From an uncultured bacterium (GTDB taxonomy: Bacteria; Cyanobacteriota; Vampirovibrionia; Gastranaerophilales; Gastranaerophilaceae): a stretch of 9,678 nt of DNA. The translations under genes were made by a program, and so were the position numbers. This document shows positions 1 to 4,752 of this stretch, one piece after another (position 1 is the stretch's first letter; each line of letters begins with the position of its first letter). The DNA is taken from contig CACXAK010000077.1 of assembly GCA_902765655.1 (NCBI GenBank), positions 1 to 9,678 of the forward strand. The letters are read 5' to 3'. The notes below the pieces were generated by a model, which worked only from the letters and a program-made list of their open reading frames with translations, was not told the DNA's origin and made no database searches.

Positions 1-6
1 AAAGGT

Positions 7-34
7 TAGTAGGTAGAAAGTAGAAGGTAGTAGT
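7..34. repeat. Heptamer tandem repeat, cut by the window edge
   Basis: Four consecutive 7-nt units can be read: TAGTAGG, TAGAAAG, TAGAAGG, TAGTAGT, consensus TAGNARG. The array may begin before the window. Degenerate heptamer arrays of this sort (STRR-type) are known from cyanobacterial genomes; membership in that class is inference. No coding potential is seen here. Confidence 0.5.
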
Positions 35-142
35 TTATATAATTAAGAAATTATATACTTTGTATATACTTATAAAGTGTTTTTCTTTTTATAAATTGCA
101 GAAAGTGAGTATTGTTGTTACAAATTTTAATAATTAATTTGA
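35..142. other. AT-rich intergenic stretch, no gene seen
   Basis: Very AT-rich sequence without a supported reading frame. It holds an 8-bp inverted repeat, TATATAAT at 36-43 and ATTATATA at 50-57, and several TATA-like hexamers. No promoter with both boxes well placed could be assigned, and the use of this stretch is not known. Confidence 0.4.
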
Positions 143-176
143 AAGCGGGATTTGAAAATGCTTTCAAATCCCGCTT
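143..176 (-). terminator. Intrinsic terminator downstream of the coiled-coil gene
   Basis: A perfect 15-bp stem (143-157 with 162-176) closes a 4-nt loop. It lies 46 bp beyond the stop of the minus-strand gene ending at 222. On the minus strand the stem is followed by TTTCAAATTAATT, a weak U-run, so it most likely ends that transcript. On the plus strand the T-rich run starts only about 10 nt after the stem. Confidence 0.65.
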
Positions 177-221
177 AGTAGGGTTAGTTTATTTTTTAAG
201 GTAAGTTAAATAAATCTTTTA

Positions 222-752
222 TTAACCTTGAGCTGTATATTTAGGTGCCATCAATTTAACATCTTCATCTCTGGCTTTTTTAGCTTCTTGTAATTCTGCG
301 TTGATTTCATCTAAAAGTGTTTTTAAAGTTTCTTGTTCCTGTGCAAGTTTGCCTTCTTCGACTTTCAGATTTTTTTGTTCTTCTTGCGCAGCTTGTTCGC
401 GTCCCTGAATATACAATGTTCGCATAATATAATTTTGCATCATTTGCATTTGCTGAGGGTTTTGTGCTGCTCCGCCCATTTGTTGCTGATACATCATTTG
501 CATCATAGGAGCATTTGCCTGCATGTATTGCAATGCTGTGTTGTGAGCATAACCGATATAAGCCATCGATCTGCCCATCATTGAACCAGGTGAACTTAAT
601 AAGTCACCGACCGAGATATTGCCATTTCCAACCATAGCGGCGTACTGCTGCAAATCCCGAAGTTTTTTCGAAATTTTCAAGAGTTTGTACTGGGTGTCAG
701 ATCTCCGACGCGCCAAGTCATGGACCCTTGCAGTAAACATTAGAAATCCCAT
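222..752 (-). CDS. Uncharacterised Met/Gln-rich coiled-coil protein
   Basis: A 176-residue protein that I do not recognise. It has a basic, helical N-terminal part (about 8-36, several Arg and Lys), then a Gly/Ser segment (41-60). A region very rich in Met and Gln follows (58-110, with MMQMM and QMQMM clusters), then a charged C-terminal helix (about 112-165, many E, K, Q, L) typical of a coiled coil. There is no signal peptide and no membrane segment. The start was chosen because AAAGGTAGGT lies just upstream with AGGT 5 nt from the ATG; a second Met at codon 5 is less well placed. It lies downstream of clpP in the same direction, but a terminator separates the two. A structural or secreted filament-associated role is conceivable but has no direct support. 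Confidence 0.75.
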   Translation of the reverse strand: MGFLMFTARVHDLARRRSDTQYKLLKISKKLRDLQQYAAMVGNGNISVGDLLSSPGSMMGRSMAYIGYAHNTALQYMQANAPMMQMMYQQQMGGAAQNPQQMQMMQNYIMRTLYIQGREQAAQEEQKNLKVEEGKLAQEQETLKTLLDEINAELQEAKKARDEDVKLMAPKYTAQG

Positions 753-755
753 AAC

Positions 756-802
756 TAACCTACCTTTTCAACTTTTAAAACTAACCTAATTTTTTTAACC
801 TA
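756..802 (-). repeat. Three TAGGTTA direct repeats upstream of the coiled-coil gene
   Basis: Read on the minus strand, TAGGTTA occurs at 802-796, 788-782 and 762-756, with spacings of 14 and 26 bp. The last copy overlaps the ribosome-binding region of the gene starting at 752. This could be an operator or only a low-complexity leader; nothing decides between the two. Confidence 0.35.
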
Positions 803-811
803 CACTTATAT

Positions 812-845
812 AAAAACATGCAACTTCAAGTAATTGCATGTTTTT
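812..845 (-). terminator. Intrinsic terminator of clpP
   Basis: A perfect 12-bp stem (812-823 with 834-845) with a 10-nt loop lies 35 bp past the clpP stop. On the minus strand it ends in TTTTTA, giving the classical stem plus U-run. The A/T ends of the stem make it nearly symmetric, but no plus-strand gene ends nearby. Confidence 0.8.
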
Positions 846-879
846 AGCCATTTATTAAGTTTTGTAAAGTTGTTTTAAA

Positions 880-1500
880 TTAATTGTTAGTAGGGACTTT
901 TTCTACAACTTTATCAATCAAGCCGTAATCTTTTGCTTCATAAGCAGATAAGTAATGATCACGTTCACAATCTTCTCTGACTTTTTTAGGATCTTGGCCT
1001 GAATTTTTTGCGATAATGTCAATTAACATATCTTTCATTCGCATAATTTCTTTTGCTTCCAGCTCAATATCGGTTGCCTGACCTCTTGCCCCGCCAAGTG
1101 GTTGGTGAATCATTATTCTTGAGCTTGGCAAAGACATTCTTTTACCTTTTGCACCTGAGCAAAGCAAAAATGCACCCATAGATGCGGCTTCTCCAAGACA
1201 TATCGTCGCAACATCGGCTTTGATAAGATTCATTGTGTCGTAAATAGCCATACCTGCAGTAATTACACCGCCGGGGCTATTAATGTATAACATTATGTCT
1301 TTTTCCGGGTTTTCGCTATCAAGAAGCAATAATTGTGCAACAACAGAATTTGCTACATCATCATCAATTTCTGTTCCAAGGAAAATTATTCTTTCTCTCA
1401 AAAGTCTTGAAAAAATATCAAAAGAACGTTCCCCTCTTGAAGATGCTTCTATAACGGTAGGGACATAGCCCATTATTTTCATATATGTTTCCTGATCCAT
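880..1500 (-). CDS. clpP: ATP-dependent Clp protease proteolytic subunit ClpP
   Basis: Serine peptidase (family S14) that forms the tetradecameric proteolytic chamber working with ClpX, ClpC or ClpA ATPases to degrade unfolded and tagged proteins in the cytoplasm. The 206-residue length is normal. The catalytic triad is present with the E. coli spacing: Ser107 in GEAASMG, His132 in MIHQP, Asp181 in ERDHY (25 and 49 residues apart). The oxyanion-region motif INSPGG is at 73-78. The start is supported by AAGGAGAG just upstream. No clpX or tig neighbour is present: downstream is a terminator and upstream the divergent rpmG block, so it is probably a single-gene transcript. The short N-terminus may include a processed propeptide; this is family knowledge, not visible here. 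Confidence 0.97.
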   Translation of the reverse strand: MDQETYMKIMGYVPTVIEASSRGERSFDIFSRLLRERIIFLGTEIDDDVANSVVAQLLLLDSENPEKDIMLYINSPGGVITAGMAIYDTMNLIKADVATICLGEAASMGAFLLCSGAKGKRMSLPSSRIMIHQPLGGARGQATDIELEAKEIMRMKDMLIDIIAKNSGQDPKKVREDCERDHYLSAYEAKDYGLIDKVVEKVPTNN

Positions 1501-1561
1501 TTCTCTCTCCTTTTTATAGATTTTATATTAAATATCGGATTTTCGCAAGTAACTTACCTGT

Positions 1562-1591
1562 ATTACATGAATTATATGATAGGCATGTCAA
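1562..1591 (-). promoter_or_regulatory. Candidate clpP promoter
   Basis: On the minus strand, TTGACA (1591-1586) is followed after 18 nt by TGTAAT (1567-1562). This places the transcript start near 1555 with a leader of about 55 nt before the clpP ATG. The -35 box is perfect; the -10 box deviates at one of the best-conserved bases and the spacer is one longer than optimal. Confidence 0.5.
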
Positions 1592-1614
1592 TTTTATTAT
1601 TATTTGTTTACAAT

Positions 1615-1649
1615 TTGTTTGATTTTTTTCATGTTTGATATATTATGAT
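1615..1649 (+). promoter_or_regulatory. Candidate promoter of the rpmG-tRNA-secE-nusG-rplKA block
   Basis: Several overlapping box pairs are possible: TTGTTT (1615-1620) with TATATT (1639-1644, 18-nt spacer), or TTGATT (1619-1624) with TATTAT (1641-1646, 16-nt spacer). Transcription would start near 1651-1656, just before the hairpin at 1665. It faces away from clpP and is the only good promoter seen before rpmG. Confidence 0.5.
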
Positions 1650-1664
1650 ACCGTAAGCCGAATT

Positions 1665-1696
1665 AAAGAAGAATGTGAAGAACCACATTCTTTTTT
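1665..1696 (+). terminator. Hairpin plus U-run in the rpmG leader, possible attenuator
   Basis: GAATGTG (1671-1677) pairs with CACATTC (1684-1690) around a 6-nt loop. The stem extends through A/G:T pairs (1665-1670 with 1691-1696), and the 3' arm ends in six T residues. This is a terminator shape, yet no plus-strand gene lies upstream because clpP is divergent. It sits between the presumed promoter and rpmG, so conditional termination is the simplest reading. A leader-stabilising hairpin is the alternative. Confidence 0.6.
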
Positions 1697-1735
1697 AAAG
1701 GTCAAAAAAATAAGTAAAATAAAGGAAATAAAACA

Positions 1736-1903
1736 ATGGGTATCAAAGGAAAATTAGACAAAATGGTAGTTCTTGCTTGTGAAGAATGCAAAGAAAGAAA
1801 CTACACAACTACCAAAAACAAAAAGACATTAAAAGAAAGAATGGAATTAAACAAATATTGTCCAAAGTGCAAAAAACACACTGCACATAAGGAAACGAAA
1901 TAG
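1736..1903 (+). CDS. rpmG: 50S ribosomal protein L33, zinc-ribbon type
   Basis: Small 55-residue protein of the large ribosomal subunit near the E site. Its sequence is typical of L33: it keeps the ECKERNYTTTKNK core (17-29) and two CxxC pairs (C15/C18 and C42/C45). These would bind one zinc, so this is the C+ (zinc-binding) form rather than the cysteine-free paralogue used under zinc limitation. The start at 1736 has AAGGAA 8 nt upstream. It is the first gene of the classical order rpmG, tRNA-Trp, secE, nusG, rplK, rplA. An octamer-repeat element fills the space to the tRNA. Confidence 0.95.
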   Translation: MGIKGKLDKMVVLACEECKERNYTTTKNKKTLKERMELNKYCPKCKKHTAHKETK

Positions 1904-1912
1904 TAAAGATAT

Positions 1913-1980
1913 TAAGGCACTAAGGCACTAAGATAATAAGAATAATTTCTTACTGCCTTAGTATCTCAAACCTTAGTATC
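1913..1980. repeat. Octamer repeat element, family A, inverted arrangement
   Basis: Forward octamers TAAGGCAC (1913), TAAGGCAC (1921), TAAGATAA (1929) and TAAGAATA (1937) are followed by inverted units CTTACTGC (1949), CTTAGTAT (1957) and CTTAGTAT (1972). The two halves can fold: 1928-1942 pairs imperfectly with 1947-1961 around a 4-nt loop. The same unit family recurs at 9457-9626. It lies between rpmG and the tRNA gene, inside a presumed transcript. Confidence 0.75.
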
Positions 1981-1989
1981 TTTGGTTAT

Positions 1990-2062
1990 GCGTCCTTAGT
2001 TCAGTTGGTAGAACGTCGGTCTCCAAAACCGGATGTCGAGGGTTCGAGTCCTTCAGGGCGCG
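1990..2062 (+). tRNA. trnW: tRNA-Trp (anticodon CCA)
   Basis: A complete cloverleaf is visible. The acceptor stem is 1990-1996 with 2055-2061 (7 bp, one G-U) and the D-arm is GTTC/GAAC (1999-2002 with 2011-2014). The anticodon stem TCGGT/ACCGG encloses loop CTCCAAA with anticodon CCA at 2023-2025. The T-arm GAGGG/CCTTC carries loop TTCGAGT. The discriminator base is G2062, as expected for bacterial tRNA-Trp. The 3' CCA is not encoded, so it must be added after transcription. A tRNA-Trp between rpmG and secE is a widely conserved arrangement; the tRNA is presumably cut from a shared precursor. Confidence 0.97.
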
Positions 2063-2087
2063 GTTTATATACATAAGGATTAAACAT

Positions 2088-2285
2088 ATGAATGATGCAA
2101 TGGAATCGATAAAAACATATTTTAAAGGTGTAAAAGCTGAGTGGGGCAGAATAAGCTGGCCGGAACGCAGACAAATTGTTGCGGAAACAATTTCTGTTAT
2201 AGTTATTGTATTTGTCTTCACAATAGCGATTTATTGCATGGATTTGATATTCAAAGGACTTTTGAGTTTAGTAAATAAAATATAA
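2088..2285 (+). CDS. secE: Preprotein translocase subunit SecE
   Basis: Small essential membrane subunit that clamps SecY in the SecYEG channel. The 65-residue product is the short bacterial form with a single membrane segment. It has an amphipathic helix (about 1-20, ending KTYFKGVKAEW), the conserved hinge RISWPERRQ (21-29), and one hydrophobic segment (about 34-60). The start has AAGGAT 7 nt upstream. It begins 25 bp after the tRNA and 24 bp before nusG, so it is co-transcribed with both. Its position before nusG confirms the assignment despite the short length. Confidence 0.96.
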   Translation: MNDAMESIKTYFKGVKAEWGRISWPERRQIVAETISVIVIVFVFTIAIYCMDLIFKGLLSLVNKI

Positions 2286-2309
2286 CCAATAATTTTATAA
2301 AGGTGGCTT

Positions 2310-2936
2310 ATGACTAAGAAAGAAAAAACAATGGAAGAACAACTTAATGAAGATATTGCAGCTGAAAAAGCAGCGCAAGAAGCAGAAGTTGAAGAACATG
2401 AATCAAAGAAAAACAAAAAAAGATGGTACATTGTTCATACTTATTCAGGGTATGAAAACAAGGTTAAGGTTAATCTTGAAAAACGTATAGAATATATGAA
2501 CATGGCTGACAAGATTTTCAGAGTTGAGGTTCCTCAAAAGACTGTTGTTCAGGTAAAAAGCGGTAAAAAACAGGAAAAAGAAGAAAAAATCTTCCCGGGT
2601 TATGTTCTTGTTGAAATGATTATGGATGAAGACAGTTGGTATGTCGTAAGACACACATCGGGTGTAACTAAATTCGTTGGCTCTGTTAAAAAACCAATTC
2701 CTGTCAGAGAAAGCGAAATTAAAAGAATATTGCACAGAACTTCATCTCAGGTTGAAAAAGTTGAACTTGATGTTAAAGTTGGGGATAAAATCAGAATTGT
2801 ATCAGGTCCGTTTGCTGACTTTGATGCAGAAATTATTGAAGTTTACCCTGACAAATCAAAACTTCGTGCAAATGTTTCAATTTTCGGTCGTGAAACTCCG
2901 GTTGAATTGGAATATAATCAGATAAATAAATTATAA
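2310..2936 (+). CDS. nusG: Transcription termination/antitermination protein NusG
   Basis: NusG binds RNA polymerase across the clamp, aids processive elongation and can couple it to Rho or to the ribosome. The 208 residues divide into an acidic and Lys-rich extension (1-36), the NGN domain (about 38-141: KRWYIVHTYSGYENKV, KIFPGYVLVEM at 93-103, SGVTKFVG at 117-124), a linker, and the KOW domain (about 154-208, with VGDKIRIVSGPFADF at 157-171). The family is usually about 175-180 residues, so the N-terminal extension accounts for the surplus. The start has AAAGGTGG upstream. An internal Met at codon 8 lacks a good ribosome-binding site and would still leave most of the extension. Confidence 0.97.
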   Translation: MTKKEKTMEEQLNEDIAAEKAAQEAEVEEHESKKNKKRWYIVHTYSGYENKVKVNLEKRIEYMNMADKIFRVEVPQKTVVQVKSGKKQEKEEKIFPGYVLVEMIMDEDSWYVVRHTSGVTKFVGSVKKPIPVRESEIKRILHRTSSQVEKVELDVKVGDKIRIVSGPFADFDAEIIEVYPDKSKLRANVSIFGRETPVELEYNQINKL

Positions 2937-2940
2937 AATA

Positions 2941-3020
2941 TAGTTTGCAAGTTCGCAGTATTGATAGTTTGCAGGTTAAATTACTTTCAAACTTCCAAAC
3001 TCAAAACATTTCAAACTGTA
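2941..3020. repeat. Octamer repeat element, family B, inverted arrangement
   Basis: The nusG-rplK spacer reads in period 8: TAGTTTGC (2941), AAGTTCGC (2949), a variant unit, TAGTTTGC (2965), AGGTTAAA, then inverted-type units TTACTTTC (2981), AAACTTCC (2989), AAACTCAA (2997), AACATTTC (3005), AAACTGTA (3013). Forward and inverted halves can fold imperfectly. The unit sequence differs from family A, but length and architecture agree. Confidence 0.6.
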
Positions 3021-3035
3021 AGGTACACACAAAAC

Positions 3036-3074
3036 TGTGGAAGAGGCAGCGCCTCGTTATTACCACAAAAGGAG
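3036..3074 (+). promoter_or_regulatory. L1-type regulatory RNA element before rplK
   Basis: Outer stem TGTGG (3036-3040) with CCACA (3063-3067). Inner stem GAGGC (3043-3047) with GCCTC (3051-3055) and loop AGC. The asymmetric internal loop has AA on the 5' side and GTTATTA on the 3' side. The Shine-Dalgarno AAAAGGAG follows directly. The loop and outer stem resemble the L1-binding region of 23S rRNA as I recall it (UGGGAG on one strand, GAAAUACCAC on the other). L1 repressing the L11-L1 mRNA through a rRNA mimic is established in E. coli and methanogens. Confidence 0.7.
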
Positions 3075-3080
3075 AAAAAA

Positions 3081-3509
3081 ATGGCAAAAAAAGTAGTAGG
3101 AAAAATCAAACTTCAAATTGAAGCCGGAAAAGCAAATCCGTCACCTCCTGTTGGTCCTGCTTTAGGTCAACACGGTGTTAACATTATGGATTTTTGTAAG
3201 CAATTCAATGCGAAAACACAGGACAAAGCAGGATATATTATTCCTGTAATTATTGATGTTTATGAAGACAGAAGTTTTACTTTTGTAATCAAATCACCAC
3301 CTGCTCCTGTATTGATTAAGAAGGCCTTGAATTTACCAAAAGGATCTGCTGTTCCTAATAAAGATAAAGTAGGCGAAATTACAAGAGCGCAATTAGAAGA
3401 AATTGCAAAAACTAAAATGGATGACTTAAACGCTACAACTATGGAAGCTGCTGTTAAGATGATTGCAGGTTCTTGCAGAGCAATGGGCGTAACAGTTAAA
3501 GAAGATTAG
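3081..3509 (+). CDS. rplK: 50S ribosomal protein L11
   Basis: L11 binds the GTPase-associated region of 23S rRNA, together with the L10-L12 stalk, and takes part in factor-dependent GTP hydrolysis and the stringent response. The 142 residues match the family length. The N-terminal domain carries the Pro-rich PSPPVGPALGQHGVNIMDFCK (21-41). The C-terminal RNA-binding domain has VPNKDKVGEIT and ends in IAGSCRAMGVTV. The open frame extends upstream to 2961, but the true start is 3081: the methionine before AKKVVGKIKLQIEAGKANP fits the family and AAAGGAG stands 6 nt upstream. The upstream part is repeat and regulatory RNA. Confidence 0.98.
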   Translation: MAKKVVGKIKLQIEAGKANPSPPVGPALGQHGVNIMDFCKQFNAKTQDKAGYIIPVIIDVYEDRSFTFVIKSPPAPVLIKKALNLPKGSAVPNKDKVGEITRAQLEEIAKTKMDDLNATTMEAAVKMIAGSCRAMGVTVKED

Positions 3510-3516
3510 TACAAGA

Positions 3517-3551
3517 TGGAAGGACGAAAGTCCGTTAATACCACGAAAGGA
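3517..3551 (+). promoter_or_regulatory. Second L1-type regulatory RNA element, before rplA
   Basis: Outer stem TGG (3517-3519) with CCA (3541-3543). Inner stem GGAC (3522-3525) with GTCC (3530-3533) closed by a GAAA tetraloop. The internal loop has AA on the 5' side and GTTAATA on the 3' side, and the Shine-Dalgarno GAAAGGA follows. Loop geometry equals that of the element before rplK while the inner-stem sequences differ with pairing kept. It occupies nearly all of the rplK-rplA spacer. Confidence 0.7.
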
Positions 3552-3559
3552 AAATTAAA

Positions 3560-4282
3560 ATGTCAAAATTAACTAAAAAACAACAAAAAACTCAGCAGAT
3601 GATGGAAGGTTTTAATCAGCCTGCAACAGCTGTTGATGCTATAAAAAAATTACAGGAAATTTCAAAAGAAGTTTCTAAATTTAATGAAACCGTTGAATGT
3701 CACATGAGATTAGGTATTGACGTTCGTCAGGCAGATCAGCAAATCAGATCTACTGTTGTATTACCTGCAGGCTTGGGTAAAACAGTCAGAGTTTGTGTTA
3801 TTGCAAAAGGAGCTAAAGCATCTGAAGCAACAGAAGCAGGAGCTGATTTTGCAGGTGCTGAAGAAATTATCGACAAAATTTCAGATGGCTGGTTTGAATT
3901 TGATACATTGATTGCAACACCTGACTGTATGGGTATGCTTGGTAAACTCGGTAGAGTTTTAGGGCCAAAGGGCTTAATGCCAAACCCAAAAACAGGTACT
4001 GTAACAATGGATATTGCAAAAGCAGTTAAAGATGCTAAAGCAGGTAAAGTTGAATACAGAGCTGACAAACAGGGTATGATTCACTGCCCTATCGGTAAAG
4101 TTCAGTTTGCTGAAGAAGATTTGATTAAAAACTATGCTACATTGGCTGATGCAGTTTTGAAATCAAAACCGTCTTCTGCAAAGGGTACTTATGTAAAATC
4201 AGTTTATTTATCAACAACAATGGGCCCTGGGATTAAGTTAGATCCAAAAACCTTTGCTGCTGAAGTAAAAGAATTGGTTTAA
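3560..4282 (+). CDS. rplA: 50S ribosomal protein L1
   Basis: L1 forms the mobile stalk at the ribosomal E site and in several organisms represses its own mRNA. The 240-residue length is close to the usual 230-235. Visible family motifs are FNETVECHMRLGIDVRQADQ (41-60), the AGADFAGAEE region, and the signature LGRVLGPKGLMPNPKTGTV in the second domain. The C-terminal part has KSVYLSTTMGPGIKLD. The start has GAAAGGA upstream. It is the last gene of the block: a terminator follows at once and no rplJ or rplL comes after it in this window. Both it and rplK carry the same leader structure. Confidence 0.98.
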   Translation: MSKLTKKQQKTQQMMEGFNQPATAVDAIKKLQEISKEVSKFNETVECHMRLGIDVRQADQQIRSTVVLPAGLGKTVRVCVIAKGAKASEATEAGADFAGAEEIIDKISDGWFEFDTLIATPDCMGMLGKLGRVLGPKGLMPNPKTGTVTMDIAKAVKDAKAGKVEYRADKQGMIHCPIGKVQFAEEDLIKNYATLADAVLKSKPSSAKGTYVKSVYLSTTMGPGIKLDPKTFAAEVKELV

Positions 4283-4301
4283 TAATATAAACTCATTAAC
4301 A

Positions 4302-4334
4302 AAAAAAACACCTGATAATTTCAGGTGTTTTTTT
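4302..4334. terminator. Symmetric terminator shared by rplA and the convergent orphan gene
   Basis: CACCTGA (4309-4315) pairs with TCAGGTG (4321-4327) around TAATT. The stem is flanked by a run of A residues before (4302-4308) and seven T residues after (4328-4334), so it terminates in both directions. It lies 19 bp after rplA and 10 bp after the stop of the minus-strand gene ending at 4345. Confidence 0.9.
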
Positions 4335-4344
4335 AATTGAAAAA

Positions 4345-4620
4345 TTATGCTGCGTATTTTGCAGGATTAATATCTTTCAATTTATCCGCCAAAATAATAA
4401 CATAATCTATTATGCTTCTTTCTGCATCAGGTTTTGCTTTTGATTTTTTGGCAAAATTTTCAATCAGTACATAAATAAGATTTTTTGCACGATTTGCTCT
4501 ATCTTCATTTCTGGGCATAATGCTCCTTGCAAAATTCATGGCTTTTGCCGCTTTTGCTTTTGGTGCAACACTACTAGCAGCTGACATTACAGCTTTCACT
4601 GGGGTAACATTCATAGACAT
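4345..4620 (-). CDS. Small uncharacterised helical protein
   Basis: A 91-residue protein that I do not recognise. Its N-terminal third is rich in Ala, Met, Ser, Val and Lys (1-30). A basic segment (34-48, with several Arg) is followed by a helix of hydrophobic and charged residues (48-60) and a second helix (67-84). There is no clear signal peptide or membrane span. The start is supported by AAAGGTAGGT just upstream with AGGT 6 nt from the ATG, the same box as in front of the coiled-coil gene at 752. It is convergent with rplA and shares its terminator. The normal codon use and the dedicated ribosome-binding site and terminator argue that it is real. Confidence 0.65.
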   Translation of the reverse strand: MSMNVTPVKAVMSAASSVAPKAKAAKAMNFARSIMPRNEDRANRAKNLIYVLIENFAKKSKAKPDAERSIIDYVIILADKLKDINPAKYAA

Positions 4621-4703
4621 AACATGACCTACCTTTCCAAGTACTACATCATTATTTCTTCACTTGATTTTTATAAAACTTTTTTTTTGAACTTTTTGCA
4701 CAA

Positions 4704-4732
4704 TTGACATAAATTGTTACAATTTTTATAAT
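4704..4732 (+). promoter_or_regulatory. Perfect-consensus promoter of the cupin gene
   Basis: TTGACA (4704-4709), a 17-nt spacer and TATAAT (4727-4732) match the housekeeping sigma consensus at every base. Transcription would start near 4739, only 14-26 nt before the possible TTG start codons of the cupin gene. Confidence 0.85.
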
Positions 4733-4752
4733 AATAATAGATTTAGGTTTGG

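Noticed and set aside
333..584. 83-codon plus-strand open frame over the coiled-coil gene
   Set aside because: His/Leu/Cys-rich translation typical of the complement of Met/Gln codons; no ribosome-binding site.
1973..2221. 82-codon minus-strand open frame across the tRNA and secE
   Set aside because: It covers a certain tRNA gene and half of secE on the opposite strand.
2445..2735. 96-codon minus-strand open frame inside nusG
   Set aside because: Antisense to nusG, Phe-rich as expected from the complement of Lys/Glu codons; a shadow.
2961..3080. The rplK frame stays open upstream to an ATG at 2961, which would add 40 residues to L11
   Set aside because: The added residues match nothing in L11, the segment is octamer repeat plus the L1-type RNA element, and the proper start at 3081 has a strong Shine-Dalgarno and the family N-terminus.
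3736..4068. 110-codon minus-strand open frame inside rplA
   Set aside because: Entirely antisense to a certain ribosomal protein gene, with no ribosome-binding site and shadow-like composition.
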